From Victivallaceae bacterium (GTDB taxonomy: Bacteria; Verrucomicrobiota; Lentisphaeria; Victivallales; Victivallaceae): DNA of 48,979 nt. Below the pieces are notes generated by a model, which saw only the letters and a program-made list of their open reading frames with translations, was not told the DNA's origin and ran no database searches. This document shows positions 7,816 through 15,756 of this stretch, in pieces (position 1 is the first letter of the stretch; every line of letters starts with the position of its first letter). The translations under genes and the position numbers were made by a program. Location of the stretch: the NCBI GenBank assembly GCA_016292515.1, contig JAEDIJ010000012.1, positions 1 through 48,979 of the forward strand. The letters run 5' to 3'.

Positions 7816-8340
7816 ATGAAAACCGTCATCTATCCCGGATCTTTCGATCCTTTCACCAACGGACACCTCGATCTGGTGCAACGTGCGTGCCGGCTTTTTG
7901 ACCGGGTCATCGTCGCCGTCGCGGTCAATCCCGGCAAAAATCCGCTTTTTTCTTTGCAGGAACGGCGCGACCTCATCGCGGAAAGTTGCCGCGACCTCGG
8001 CGAAAAAGTCCGCGTCGTCGCCACCGAGGGTCTCATCGTCAACGCCATCAAGGAATACGACGCCCAAGCTCTTTTGCGCGGTCTCCGCGCCTTTACCGAC
8101 TACGAATACGAGTTGCAGATGGCGCTGATGAACCGCCGGTTGCTTCCCGGTTGCGAAACTATTTTCATGACGCCGACGCTCAAAAATTCTTTCGTTTCTT
8201 CCAGTCTGGTCAAGGAGATCGCTTCCTTGGGCGGCGATTTCGACATCTACGTACCATCTCCCGTGGGCGAGGCGATCCGAAAGAAACTGCGGAAAATCAC
8301 GCCGACCGGGAAACTTCCAGTTTTTTCTACGCCAGAATGA
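7816..8340 (+). CDS. coaD: phosphopantetheine adenylyltransferase
   Basis: Fourth step of CoA synthesis: joins 4'-phosphopantetheine and ATP to dephospho-CoA. The nucleotidyl-transferase fold motif YPGSFDPFTNGH (residues 6-17, with the T/HxGH signature), the LLRGLRAFTDYEYE substrate loop and the C-terminal SSSLVKEIA adenine-binding segment are all present. At 174 residues it is slightly longer than the common 160, with a short tail after VPSPVGEAIRKKL. The last 14 bases are also the 3' end of the convergent phage terminase gene, so the tail sequence may have been shaped or replaced when that cassette arrived. Confidence 0.95.
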   Translation: MKTVIYPGSFDPFTNGHLDLVQRACRLFDRVIVAVAVNPGKNPLFSLQERRDLIAESCRDLGEKVRVVATEGLIVNAIKEYDAQALLRGLRAFTDYEYELQMALMNRRLLPGCETIFMTPTLKNSFVSSSLVKEIASLGGDFDIYVPSPVGEAIRKKLRKITPTGKLPVFSTPE

Positions 8341-9580
8341 ATTTCGGTCCCTCTTTGCCCAACTCCGTCAACGCCCAGACGAGCGCGTCCATCCGGTCGG
8401 GGGAATAAGTCGCCGTCCCCGGAGAAAATCCGGTCATTTCGTCCTCCAAATCGGGAAACACGCCGACGTGGTGGACTTTGTTCTTTTCGTAGAGGGCGGC
8501 GATCGGTTCGGCGCGGGCGATCTTGCCGCGGCTCGCCGTCACGGAGCGGAAACTCAAATCGGGATCGATCTGGCGGAGCATCGCTTCGATCAGGTCGCCG
8601 CCGTTGTTGACCTCCCCGACGATGCGGTCGGCGCCGAGTTCGTGGTAGAGATCGACGACGCGGTGTCCCCAGACCAACGGAGCGAAAACGCCGCTTGCGT
8701 CGCGCAAAACATAATAATCCCCGTCGCTTCCGGAAGCGGCGGCGATGATGCCGGTTTCGTCGCTGGAACTATGGGAAGTCACGGCGGGATCGACGCCGAT
8801 GACGACACGCACGAGATTTTCCGGAGCGCGCACGACGCGGGCGGCGTCGATCCCGTCGTAATGCCACAAGGCATCGGGACACTCGTCGAGGAAGCGTCCT
8901 TCAAGAAACCGTTCGCGCTGACGCGCCGGCAAATTGGCGAGGGTGAATCTGATGTAATCCTCCGGCAGATTTTCGGCATTGTCGACGGGGTTGATCCGCA
9001 TCGCGGCGAAATTTGCCCCGTCGCGCAGTTCCGTGCGGTCGGCCGGATTGAGTTTCTCGATGAAAAGCCGGTACGTCCAATGACTTTTCCCCGGCGGATT
9101 GCAGTCAAAAAACGCCTTGTTGCGCAAAGGCGGCGCATTTTGCGCCAGCCGGGTCAATGCGGTCTGGACACTTGCGTAATCCAATTCACTGCACTCGTTG
9201 AAATAGAGCGTGGCAAATTCCTTGCCGAGGATCTTTTCCGATCGGCGGTCGTCGTCGAGACCGATCAGCCAGATCTCCGCGCCGTTGGGCAGACGGAAAA
9301 AACATTCCGTCTTGTTGAATTCGGCTTTCACGCCGGGGAAGCGGCAGTCGAGCACCTTGGGCAGCGTGTCCATCCCGACCGAAGTCTTGACGCTGTTGAA
9401 GTGACGGCGGATGATCGCGTGACGGCTTCCCGGCGCGCGCATCGCCCGCACCAGCAAGGCGCAGCAAAGCAAAAAGGTCTTGCCGCTCCGGCTGCCGCCG
9501 AAAAGCATCACGCGCGACGCGCCGGAAGCGATCAATTTCAACGCTTTCTGCTGTGCCGCAGTATAACGGAATTCTTTCAA
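8327..9580 (-). CDS. phage terminase large subunit (packaging ATPase-nuclease)
   Basis: A 417-residue TerL that would pump DNA into phage proheads and cut it. The ATPase half has Walker A FGGSRSGKT near residue 28, then a Walker B strand LYFNECSE. The RNase H-like nuclease half has its acidic residues in VVIGVDPAVT, VGEVNNGG and DRMDALVWALTEL, so both activities look intact. The start is a TTG, chosen for its strong GGGGAGG site 5 bases upstream; it overlaps the stop of the preceding gene. It is the last gene of the minus-strand head cassette, whereas TerL is more often near the front next to TerS. Its stop lies inside the 3' end of coaD. Confidence 0.92.
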   Translation of the reverse strand: MKEFRYTAAQQKALKLIASGASRVMLFGGSRSGKTFLLCCALLVRAMRAPGSRHAIIRRHFNSVKTSVGMDTLPKVLDCRFPGVKAEFNKTECFFRLPNGAEIWLIGLDDDRRSEKILGKEFATLYFNECSELDYASVQTALTRLAQNAPPLRNKAFFDCNPPGKSHWTYRLFIEKLNPADRTELRDGANFAAMRINPVDNAENLPEDYIRFTLANLPARQRERFLEGRFLDECPDALWHYDGIDAARVVRAPENLVRVVIGVDPAVTSHSSSDETGIIAAASGSDGDYYVLRDASGVFAPLVWGHRVVDLYHELGADRIVGEVNNGGDLIEAMLRQIDPDLSFRSVTASRGKIARAEPIAALYEKNKVHHVGVFPDLEDEMTGFSPGTATYSPDRMDALVWALTELGKEGPKFILA

Positions 9581-10131
9581 GCGCGCCTCCCCGCCGCCGC
9601 GTGCCCGCGTAAAAAGGCACTGCGGCTCGTGCGCACTTTGCGAAACGTCAACTGCAACAGCCGGGCGAGTTCCGGATTACGGCGCGCCGTCCGCAGAAAT
9701 TTGCGGTGGATCGCCTGCCGCGTGCAATGGTGGATCCTCGCAAGTTCCGCCATGGAGCACGTCTGCGCGGTGTTTTTGTCGGGGACGATGATCTGCGCGA
9801 GGATCGCGAGCGTGTAGTCGTCCAACTCCAAAATGAAATGCAGAAACTGCGCCATATCGGCGATATCGGTTTCCGGCGGCAGACCGCGGCGGCGGCGGGA
9901 CATATCGGGATCGGCTCCCTCCTCGCCCGGAATATGGCTCGTATCGGCGAGCAATTCGCTCCAATTCTGGACGAATTCAAATCTCACCATATGGAGCCTT
10001 TCCTCCATTTTTGCTTCCGTTTCCCGGTAATAGCGGCAGGAGGAGGCGTAAACGCATTTTTTGCAACCGGGTTTTGCCGTTTCAAACGCGCCGTAGCACT
10101 CCGGCGCATCGCTGAAAATATCGTGCTTCAT
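9577..10131 (-). CDS. phage-cassette protein with four-Cys cluster and helix-turn-helix
   Basis: A 184-residue protein of unknown role between the small head gene and TerL. The N-terminus carries four cysteines spaced C-x10-C-x2-C-x5-C (Cys12, 23, 26, 32), suited to binding zinc or an iron-sulfur cluster. The C-terminal half has a helix-turn-helix of sigma-region-4 style (MAELARIHHCTRQAIHRKFL) followed by a very basic tail. This suggests a DNA-binding protein, either a late-gene regulator or a packaging-site recognition partner for TerL. It follows the previous gene by 2 bases and overlaps TerL by 4. I do not recognise the family. Confidence 0.75.
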   Translation of the reverse strand: MKHDIFSDAPECYGAFETAKPGCKKCVYASSCRYYRETEAKMEERLHMVRFEFVQNWSELLADTSHIPGEEGADPDMSRRRRGLPPETDIADMAQFLHFILELDDYTLAILAQIIVPDKNTAQTCSMAELARIHHCTRQAIHRKFLRTARRNPELARLLQLTFRKVRTSRSAFLRGHAAAGRRA

Positions 10132-10133
10132 TT

Positions 10134-10514
10134 TCAGCCCCGTTTCAGTGCAAGTTGCCCCGTCGTCGCGCCGGAAAGCAGACTCCGGGCGCGTTCGCAG
10201 AGCATTTCCATCTCGCGGCGACCGACGCGGTAGGTACGGCTGCCGACGCCGTCGATGGATTCCGAGATCAGATCTTTCTGCGTTTCGGCGGGGGACAAGG
10301 CGTCGCGGTGCAGTAAAAGATGGATCGCCTGTTCGGCGACGGCGGCGCAGAGCAACGCTCCGTCATCGTCGTTGACCGAACGACCGAAAACGGCGGCGAC
10401 ATCCAGATCGGCGGTGAAGCACGCGGCACTTTTTTCCGCCGCGGAAAAGGCATTGAGCGTCGATGCGAGCAAGTGACGGTCAAAATAATTTTGCAAAAAA
10501 GTATCGGAAATCAT
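10134..10514 (-). CDS. small phage-cassette protein, possible head-completion or connector protein
   Basis: A 126-residue, largely helical protein starting MISDTFLQNYFDRHL. The start at 10514 follows GGGAG at good spacing; the longer frame from 10739 runs through the terminator and the capsid 3' end and is rejected. Position directly after the major capsid gene, and size, match the head-tail connector or completion proteins (gp6-like) of tailed phages, but I see no decisive motif. The segment SESIDGVGSRTYRVGRREMEMLCERARSLL near the end resembles the region around the turn in such small helical adaptors. The function is inferred from position only. Confidence 0.65.
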   Translation of the reverse strand: MISDTFLQNYFDRHLLASTLNAFSAAEKSAACFTADLDVAAVFGRSVNDDDGALLCAAVAEQAIHLLLHRDALSPAETQKDLISESIDGVGSRTYRVGRREMEMLCERARSLLSGATTGQLALKRG

Positions 10515-10544
10515 CAGATTTTCTCCCTGAAAAAGGTAAAAACA

Positions 10545-10579
10545 CCCGGCGGGAAGCGGGTTTGCCTTTTCCCGCCGGG
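10545..10579 (-). terminator. strong hairpin terminator after the major capsid gene
   Basis: An 11-bp perfect stem (CCCGGCGGGAA / TTCCCGCCGGG) is followed on the minus strand by TGTTTTTACCTTTTT. It lies 23 bases after the capsid stop and 30 bases before the next start, so it would lower expression of downstream genes relative to capsid. Confidence 0.75.
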
Positions 10580-10602
10580 AGAGAACAAAAATCCGTCGGC
10601 GA

Positions 10603-11799
10603 TCAGTTCTCGCTTGACGTACCGCCGGGCAGAGCGACCGTACCGCCCGAAATCTCGGTACGCATCGCCGCGAGCGCATCGGCGGCACTCTGGATATTGG
10701 TGATGCGGCAGACGCGCTGTTTGATGTTTTTGAATTCAAAAGTGAGTTCGCCGAGTGCGGTACGGCGCACGCCGTCGAAGCCCTTGGGCGTCGCGTCGCT
10801 GTCGGTGATCGCGCGATTGCGCAGATTGCAGAGCGCGAAACCGGCGGGGTCGATCAGCCAGACGTCGTTCTGCGGGACGTCGGGATCCGCCATCACGGTG
10901 ATGCCGCGGCCGTTGATCTCATTGACGATCACGGCGACGTACGCGCCGCGGCGGTCGTCGCTGCGGAGGATCTGCAACCGGTCCTTGTACTCGTTGGAGA
11001 TCACCCGCGCCTGTCCGGGACTGCAAAGGATCTGCACCGGGTCGCCGCCTTCGGCGAGAAGCATCTGCGCGGCGTCGTTGATAAGATAACTGTCGATCGG
11101 CTTGTTTTGAGCATCGATCGAGGGCGCGCCCTGCCGGGTGCCGAAGTAGTAAAGTCCGCCCGCTTCGCCGCGGACGCTCGCCGTCGCTTCGACGCGCCGT
11201 CCGAAAAGGGCGACGCGGTTGAGGTCGCGGGCGAGTTCGCTCAACGCAAAAGCGGTCTGACGATTCAGCTGATTGTCGACCGAACCGTAGACGCCGACGG
11301 CGAGCGCGGAGCCGGAAAGCACGATCTCCTTGCGGAAAATCTGGGTCGTGTTGTATTCGGTGCCGGCAACGGCGTAGTTCTCCTCGCCGTCGCCGTTGAC
11401 GCTCGCTTCGGACATCGGCGTCGAAACGATGATGAATTTCCCCGCCGTCAACGTCGCGTCAGTGAGCGTCGAACCGTTGGCGGCGCCGAGCGTGACGGTA
11501 ACGCTCGTCCCGCTGATCGCAGTCACCTGAAAGAGCGCGGGATCGTCCTGCGCGGCGATCAGAGTGCCGACGCGCAGTTTCGCCGCATCCGTGCTCGAAA
11601 CGGTCAACACGCCGTTGGACGCCGCGCTCGCCGTGATGCCGCGGCCGGTCAGCTGATCTTCCAGCCACTCGTGTTTGCGGCTGGTCGCGTCGATGCCGCG
11701 CCGGAAATTGGAAATGAAGCGCGGTTCGTCCTTGACGACCTGCGACAACACGTCCGAAAGATCGCGTTTCTTGTTGGAAAAGCTGTAACTGTACAACAT
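10603..11799 (-). CDS. major capsid protein, SU10/DUF5309 type
   Basis: A 398-residue HK97-fold major head protein of the SU10 major-capsid family. The N-terminal arm with the RDLSDVLSQVVKDEPRFISNF segment, the inserted beta-rich domain (about residues 50-120, Thr/Ala/Val-rich repeats such as VTAISGTSVTVTLG), and the C-terminal core with ILCSPGQARVI and the VWLIDPAGFALCNLRNRAI strand fit this family. No protease gene is present nearby, so any scaffold cleavage would need a host enzyme or does not occur. It follows the scaffold gene by 24 bases and is followed by a strong terminator, as expected for the most abundant structural protein. Confidence 0.88.
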   Translation of the reverse strand: MLYSYSFSNKKRDLSDVLSQVVKDEPRFISNFRRGIDATSRKHEWLEDQLTGRGITASAASNGVLTVSSTDAAKLRVGTLIAAQDDPALFQVTAISGTSVTVTLGAANGSTLTDATLTAGKFIIVSTPMSEASVNGDGEENYAVAGTEYNTTQIFRKEIVLSGSALAVGVYGSVDNQLNRQTAFALSELARDLNRVALFGRRVEATASVRGEAGGLYYFGTRQGAPSIDAQNKPIDSYLINDAAQMLLAEGGDPVQILCSPGQARVISNEYKDRLQILRSDDRRGAYVAVIVNEINGRGITVMADPDVPQNDVWLIDPAGFALCNLRNRAITDSDATPKGFDGVRRTALGELTFEFKNIKQRVCRITNIQSAADALAAMRTEISGGTVALPGGTSSEN

Positions 11800-11823
11800 T
11801 TTTGGAGTCCTTTCTTGTTTGTA

Positions 11824-12354
11824 TTACTCCTGGAACGGCACCTTGCCGATCGTCTGCATCAGAATACCGAGCCGCGATCCGGGATCGCGGGGGAAAGTGG
11901 TTTCCGGCTTTTCGAGCGTTTCGGCATTGCCCGCGCCGCCGCCGCTTTTCAACCGGGAAACAAAGGCGAAGGGATGACTTTTTTTGAGCTGATCGACCAT
12001 CGCCGAAACCGCCGCGTCATCTGCCAGATCGACGGAACTTTTCGCGGCGAGAAAATCGAGATAATCCGGCTCCGCGCATCCGGATTCCCGCGCGATCGCG
12101 GCGATGCGGTGTTGACGGCAGAGGGCGCGGTAATTCGGATCGAGCGTTTCGCGCTCGTCGCGTACTTTTGCCAACTCTTTCTGCAACTTTTCCGTTTCGC
12201 TCAACTGCGCGTTTTCGGCGTCGTCGAGTTTTTTCTGCAAAGCCGAAACGCTTTGCCGCAACGCGTCGGGATCGATCTGATAGAGCGTTTCCTTTTCGCC
12301 GTCGCTCAAAGTCGAGGACGCGACCGCCTTTTTCCATAACGAACTCAAATTCAT
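11824..12354 (-). CDS. phage scaffold protein
   Basis: A 176-residue protein between portal and capsid. The centre is a charged heptad-like helix (LRQSVSALQKKLDDAENAQL continuing through ETEKLQKELAKVRDER), then a helical region and a Gly/Pro-rich C-terminus ending in the short QTIGKVPFQE capsid-binding-like tail. This layout, and the place directly before the major capsid gene, match DUF4355/GP20-type scaffolds that shape the prohead and leave before DNA enters. It starts with AAGGAG at good spacing, and the ATG overlaps the portal stop. Confidence 0.8.
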   Translation of the reverse strand: MNLSSLWKKAVASSTLSDGEKETLYQIDPDALRQSVSALQKKLDDAENAQLSETEKLQKELAKVRDERETLDPNYRALCRQHRIAAIARESGCAEPDYLDFLAAKSSVDLADDAAVSAMVDQLKKSHPFAFVSRLKSGGGAGNAETLEKPETTFPRDPGSRLGILMQTIGKVPFQE

Positions 12355-13745
12355 TGATTGTCTCCTTGGGGTTTGTCGTTTTCCTGCAACCGGCGTTTTT
12401 CACCGGCAGGCAGAGGGGTAATGTCATCGAGCAGACGGATCGCCGTACCGCGAAGTGCGCCGCGGTAAGCGGGATCGTCGCTCACTTGGGCAAGTTGCAG
12501 CAATCCGGAAATCGATTTTTCCAGATCGCGCACCGAAAATTCGCGGTTGTAGGCGACGTCGGGGACGGGAATGGCGTCGTCGAAACCGTGAATGAGTTTC
12601 CACGCGGCAACTTCCGCCTCCTCCAAAATCGCGGCGCGTTCGGCGAGGAACCAGTTGACGTGCTGAAAATCCCACTCTTTCGACTCCGCGCTTCGCGTTT
12701 CCCTGCCGTAACCGTCGACGGCAAGGCCGACGACTTCGTAGAGTTCCTGCTTGAGCTGACGGTTTTCCTGCCGGATCACGTCGCCGGGGACACCGGAGGG
12801 GCTGATGAAGCGGCTGATGCCCTTTTCCTCGACCGATTCGATGATCGCGGCACTGCGGGCGACGGTGGCGGAAAAATTTCCGGCGGCGCCGCCGTCGCTC
12901 AACTTGCGCGCGCCCCTCGCAAAAGTATCGGAAACGACGAGCATCCCGAACATCTGCTTGACGATATTCATCTGCGCTTCGGATTCATTATTGAGGATCG
13001 CCTCGCTGATGCGCACGACGTCCTCGAACCAGTGATTGGCGTCCATCCCGAAACCGTCGGCTTCCTCGACGCAGACCAGCGGCACTTCGCCGAGGGGATT
13101 TTCACCGCTCTCCACTTCGCGGAAATCACCGTCGCGCCACTCGAAAACGCGATACCGATCGCGCTCCAAAAGGCGCACCCGGTCGCGGACGACCGCTTCC
13201 GCAAAGGGATCCTGATGATCGATCGCCTCCTCAAAAACGAGTGCCCAGAGCAGTTTCCCGTCGGCGGCGTACGCCCAGTCCGGCACTTCAAGCGGAGAAA
13301 GCGCGCGCACATAAGGGCGCAATCGCTCGTCGGCGGCGCGTTGAAGCGACACTTCTCCCTCGAAGCGGGGCGATTCGACAAACAAATAGGCACGACCGTA
13401 AACATTGAGCATCGTCGAGAGTTGGCGCATCACCCCCGTCGTGCGCCAGCCGGTACGGCTCCAATCCTCCAAGAGAAGGGGGTCGGCGTGCTTGCGGAGC
13501 GGTTCGACGCCGAGCACGCTCTGGGTGATCCGCCGCGCGATCGAGCGCGGATAATTGAAATAATAGGCGCGTCGGCGTCTTTCGGCAAATTCGAGGTCGA
13601 TCTCCGAAACGTGGCGGACGAGCGCCGCATCCAGATAACTCTCTCCCCCGGAATAAGCGTCGCGGCTGTGAAGCCAGTTGTCGCGGCGCCGGAGGTACTC
13701 GCGGTGACAATGAAATCTGCCACCCGGAAACGGAAAATCTTTCAT
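12351..13745 (-). CDS. phage portal protein
   Basis: A 464-residue portal, the dodecameric ring at one head vertex through which DNA passes. Features are an N-terminal segment binding the shell (ARRITQSVLGVEPLRK), a wing domain with the pattern TMLNVYGRAYLFVESP, and a long C-terminal helical crown region around ENRQLKQELYEVVGLAVDGYG. It resembles DUF4055-type portals. The translated frame opens with GTG at 13748, but the ATG at 13745 has the better-placed AGGAG and shares one base with the preceding stop. The length is normal for the family, with no frameshift. Confidence 0.82.
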   Translation of the reverse strand: MKDFPFPGGRFHCHREYLRRRDNWLHSRDAYSGGESYLDAALVRHVSEIDLEFAERRRRAYYFNYPRSIARRITQSVLGVEPLRKHADPLLLEDWSRTGWRTTGVMRQLSTMLNVYGRAYLFVESPRFEGEVSLQRAADERLRPYVRALSPLEVPDWAYAADGKLLWALVFEEAIDHQDPFAEAVVRDRVRLLERDRYRVFEWRDGDFREVESGENPLGEVPLVCVEEADGFGMDANHWFEDVVRISEAILNNESEAQMNIVKQMFGMLVVSDTFARGARKLSDGGAAGNFSATVARSAAIIESVEEKGISRFISPSGVPGDVIRQENRQLKQELYEVVGLAVDGYGRETRSAESKEWDFQHVNWFLAERAAILEEAEVAAWKLIHGFDDAIPVPDVAYNREFSVRDLEKSISGLLQLAQVSDDPAYRGALRGTAIRLLDDITPLPAGEKRRLQENDKPQGDNQ

Positions 13746-14143
13746 CACAACTCCTTTTCTTCGGCGGACAATGTGATTTTGACCGGTTCGTCCAGCGCGA
13801 CCACCTTGCGGTCGCGCCAGAGTTCGGGCCGCCGATTTTTCAACCAGAATATCGCCGCCTTGACGTCGGCGGGAATGTGCCGGGGAGACTCGTTATCCTC
13901 CGTATCGTATCCGGTCGCCCGGCGGAAAAGTGCCGCTTCGACCTGATCGTCGGCGAGGGTCGCCGCTTCCGCGCGGCATTCATCGAGCATCGCCGCGAAT
14001 TCCGGATATTTTTTACGGTAACGGCGAAGCGTCGCCGCCGACAGATTCAACCGCCGCGGCAGATCGCTTTCCGCACCGCCCTCGCGTAAAAAGGCGCGGA
14101 TCGACTCCCACGCCGGCAAAACGCTTATCGCATACTGATCCAT
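13745..14143 (-). CDS. terminase small-subunit-like DNA-binding protein
   Basis: A 132-residue protein at the head of the phage cassette. A helix-turn-helix (ESDLPRRLNLSAATLRRYRK) is followed by a helical linker (ECRAEAATLADDQVEAALFR) and a C-terminal segment PADVKAAIFWLKNRRPELWR that is common in small phage terminase-like proteins. TerS rings recognise the packaging site and feed DNA to TerL. ATG 14143 is chosen because GGAGG lies 6 bases upstream; the frame runs on to a TTG at 14161. The gene order TerS-portal-scaffold-capsid is standard, but TerL is displaced to the far end. Confidence 0.78.
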   Translation of the reverse strand: MDQYAISVLPAWESIRAFLREGGAESDLPRRLNLSAATLRRYRKKYPEFAAMLDECRAEAATLADDQVEAALFRRATGYDTEDNESPRHIPADVKAAIFWLKNRRPELWRDRKVVALDEPVKITLSAEEKEL

Positions 14144-14161
14144 TTTCACCTCCGGCGGCAA

Positions 14162-14583
14162 TGCACCGCGTTTTTTGATTTCACTTCACCCGAGGAAAGA
14201 GTTGTCAACCTTTTTTCCGCGGCGCAAAAAATTTTTCGCTTTCAAAACGAGACATTTTTAATATATTGCTTAATATTAACCGATGCAATATCGAACAAAA
14301 ATTCGCTATTTTCTTCATTGCAAACAACCTAAACGCGTGTTTTTCAGTATAAAAAAGCTAAAAAAACCGACAAAAGCCAAAAAATTAAGTGAAAAATAAT
14401 TTTTTTGATTTTTTCAAAAAAGCGAGACGACACTTCATTTGCCGCCATTTCCCGGATAAAAGCGAAACGCGGCAGAGGCAGAGGTTTTTCCATATTATTC
14501 CGTCATTTTCGGGATAACGGGATTTGACTTTCCGCATTTTCGCCGTATATTACAGATAAATCAATAATTTCGGGTATATTTTT
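14162..14583. other. AT-rich intergenic spacer between phage cassette and phosphoesterase
   Basis: About 420 bases with no convincing gene and distinctly lower GC than both neighbours, with long A/T runs. On the minus strand a TTGACA occurs near 14202 upstream of the TerS-like gene, but no matching -10 box stands out at 16-18 bases. The right end holds the promoter of the following gene. This is the only place in the cassette where an early-region, attachment site or packaging site could remain; I could not recognise one. Confidence 0.6.
14524..14551 (+). promoter_or_regulatory. putative promoter of the membrane phosphoesterase gene
   Basis: TTGACT (14524-14529), 16 bases, then TATATT (14546-14551), 33 bases before the ATG. 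Confidence 0.55.
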
Positions 14584-15633
14584 ATGCGTAAGGATATCGT
14601 GCGCCGCTGTGCGGCAATTTCAGGGATCGTCGCGATCATTTCAGGCGTTGCAATGATGGCAACGAGTGCCTATCTCTGCTGCCGTTTCGGCAAATCCGCA
14701 AGCATTCTCCCCCCGGCATCCAAACAGTTCGCCGCGCAAAAGAAGGATTTCCGCGTCGCGTTTTTCGGCGATTTCGCAATGCAACGCGACGTTTTCGTCC
14801 CCGTTTTGAAGCGGATATCCGCCGAAAGACCTGATTTCGCCGTATCTGTCGGCGACATGTTCCGCTCTCCCCGTGGTGCCGAAGGAGCTTATCTCGTCGA
14901 ACTTCTGCGGGGAAATCTCACCGTCCCGATGTGCGCCATTCCCGGCAACCACGATCTTCTCCCCAAAGGAAATCTGGCAACGTACCAGCATTTTTTCGGG
15001 AATCCGTACTATTTCTTCTCCTACGGCGACACGCTCTTTGTCATGCTCAACAACAATGTGCCCATCGCGTCGACGCCGGAACTTCTCCGGTTGCTTTCGC
15101 CGAAAATGCAACAAAAGAAACCGAAGTACGTCTACGGCATCGATGCCAGAGAAATGGCGTGGCTGGAAAACGTTCTGACCCGTTACCGGCAGGACTTCCG
15201 CCGCTGTGTTCTCGTAATGCACCGTCCTCCGGTCGCGCCGCCTGCCGTGTACCGCGATATCCAAACGACCATTGTCGCTCATCAGTTGAAACCGCTGATC
15301 GGGCGTTTTCCGATCGACGCGATCGTTTCCGGACATCTGCACATCAGTGCGCAAAGCGATTTCGAGGGTATCCCCGTCTATCACGTGCCCTGCTGCGGAC
15401 AGAAAATGCGCGACACGACCCATCCCGATTTCGGTTATCTGACGCTTCACTTCACGGAATCCGGTGAAATCAAAGCGACGCCCTCGTATCTGCCCGGAGT
15501 GACGCGCGGTCGAAATTACATCCTCAACTATCTCGCCGTCGAGATCCCGGGGAACTGCCGATATTATTGCTGCGCGTGGATCTTTCTTGCCGTCGGGATC
15601 GGACTGCTGGCGGCGGCGCGCAGACGTTCGTAA
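14584..15633 (+). CDS. membrane-anchored calcineurin-like metallophosphoesterase
   Basis: A 349-residue protein with hydrophobic segments at both ends (about residues 12-32 and 322-343) and a metallophosphoesterase domain between, probably facing the periplasm. The domain has the binuclear-metal motifs in order: FFGDF, VGDMF, PGNHD, VMHRP and VSGHLH. The first motif is GDF rather than the usual DxH, so one metal ligand position departs from the family pattern. Relatives act on phosphoesters, nucleotides or UDP-sugar lipids; the substrate cannot be told. The start has only a weak ribosome site. It is a single-gene transcript ending in a strong terminator. Confidence 0.82.
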   Translation: MRKDIVRRCAAISGIVAIISGVAMMATSAYLCCRFGKSASILPPASKQFAAQKKDFRVAFFGDFAMQRDVFVPVLKRISAERPDFAVSVGDMFRSPRGAEGAYLVELLRGNLTVPMCAIPGNHDLLPKGNLATYQHFFGNPYYFFSYGDTLFVMLNNNVPIASTPELLRLLSPKMQQKKPKYVYGIDAREMAWLENVLTRYRQDFRRCVLVMHRPPVAPPAVYRDIQTTIVAHQLKPLIGRFPIDAIVSGHLHISAQSDFEGIPVYHVPCCGQKMRDTTHPDFGYLTLHFTESGEIKATPSYLPGVTRGRNYILNYLAVEIPGNCRYYCCAWIFLAVGIGLLAAARRRS

Positions 15634-15652
15634 AAAATCCAACCATTTCCCG

Positions 15653-15687
15653 CGCGCTTCCGACAGTTCCGGAAGTGCGTTTTTTTT
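15653..15687 (+). terminator. rho-independent terminator after the phosphoesterase gene
   Basis: A 10-bp stem with one G-T pair (CGCGCTTCCG / CGGAAGTGCG), a 7-base loop and eight T. It separates this gene from the aro operon promoter, which begins 12 bases later. Confidence 0.85.
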
Positions 15688-15698
15688 ATCGTATCAAG

Positions 15699-15727
15699 TT
15701 GTAAGATAAGCCAACAGCAAGTATATT
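15699..15727 (+). promoter_or_regulatory. promoter of the aro operon
   Basis: TTGTAA (15699-15704), a 17-base spacer and TATATT (15722-15727). The first ATG follows 30 bases later, after a strong AAAAGGAG site. No leader peptide or attenuator hairpin is visible in the short leader. Confidence 0.65.
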
Positions 15728-15756
15728 TAATCAAAAACAGAAAAGGAGTTTTCACC

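Noticed and set aside
14186..14210. TTGACA near 14202 as a phage-cassette promoter
   Set aside because: No -10 box at 16-18 bases; too weak to call.
15705..15756. Attenuator or riboswitch in the aro leader
   Set aside because: The leader is about 25-30 bases from the predicted start to the ATG, too short for either, and no aromatic-rich leader peptide is visible.
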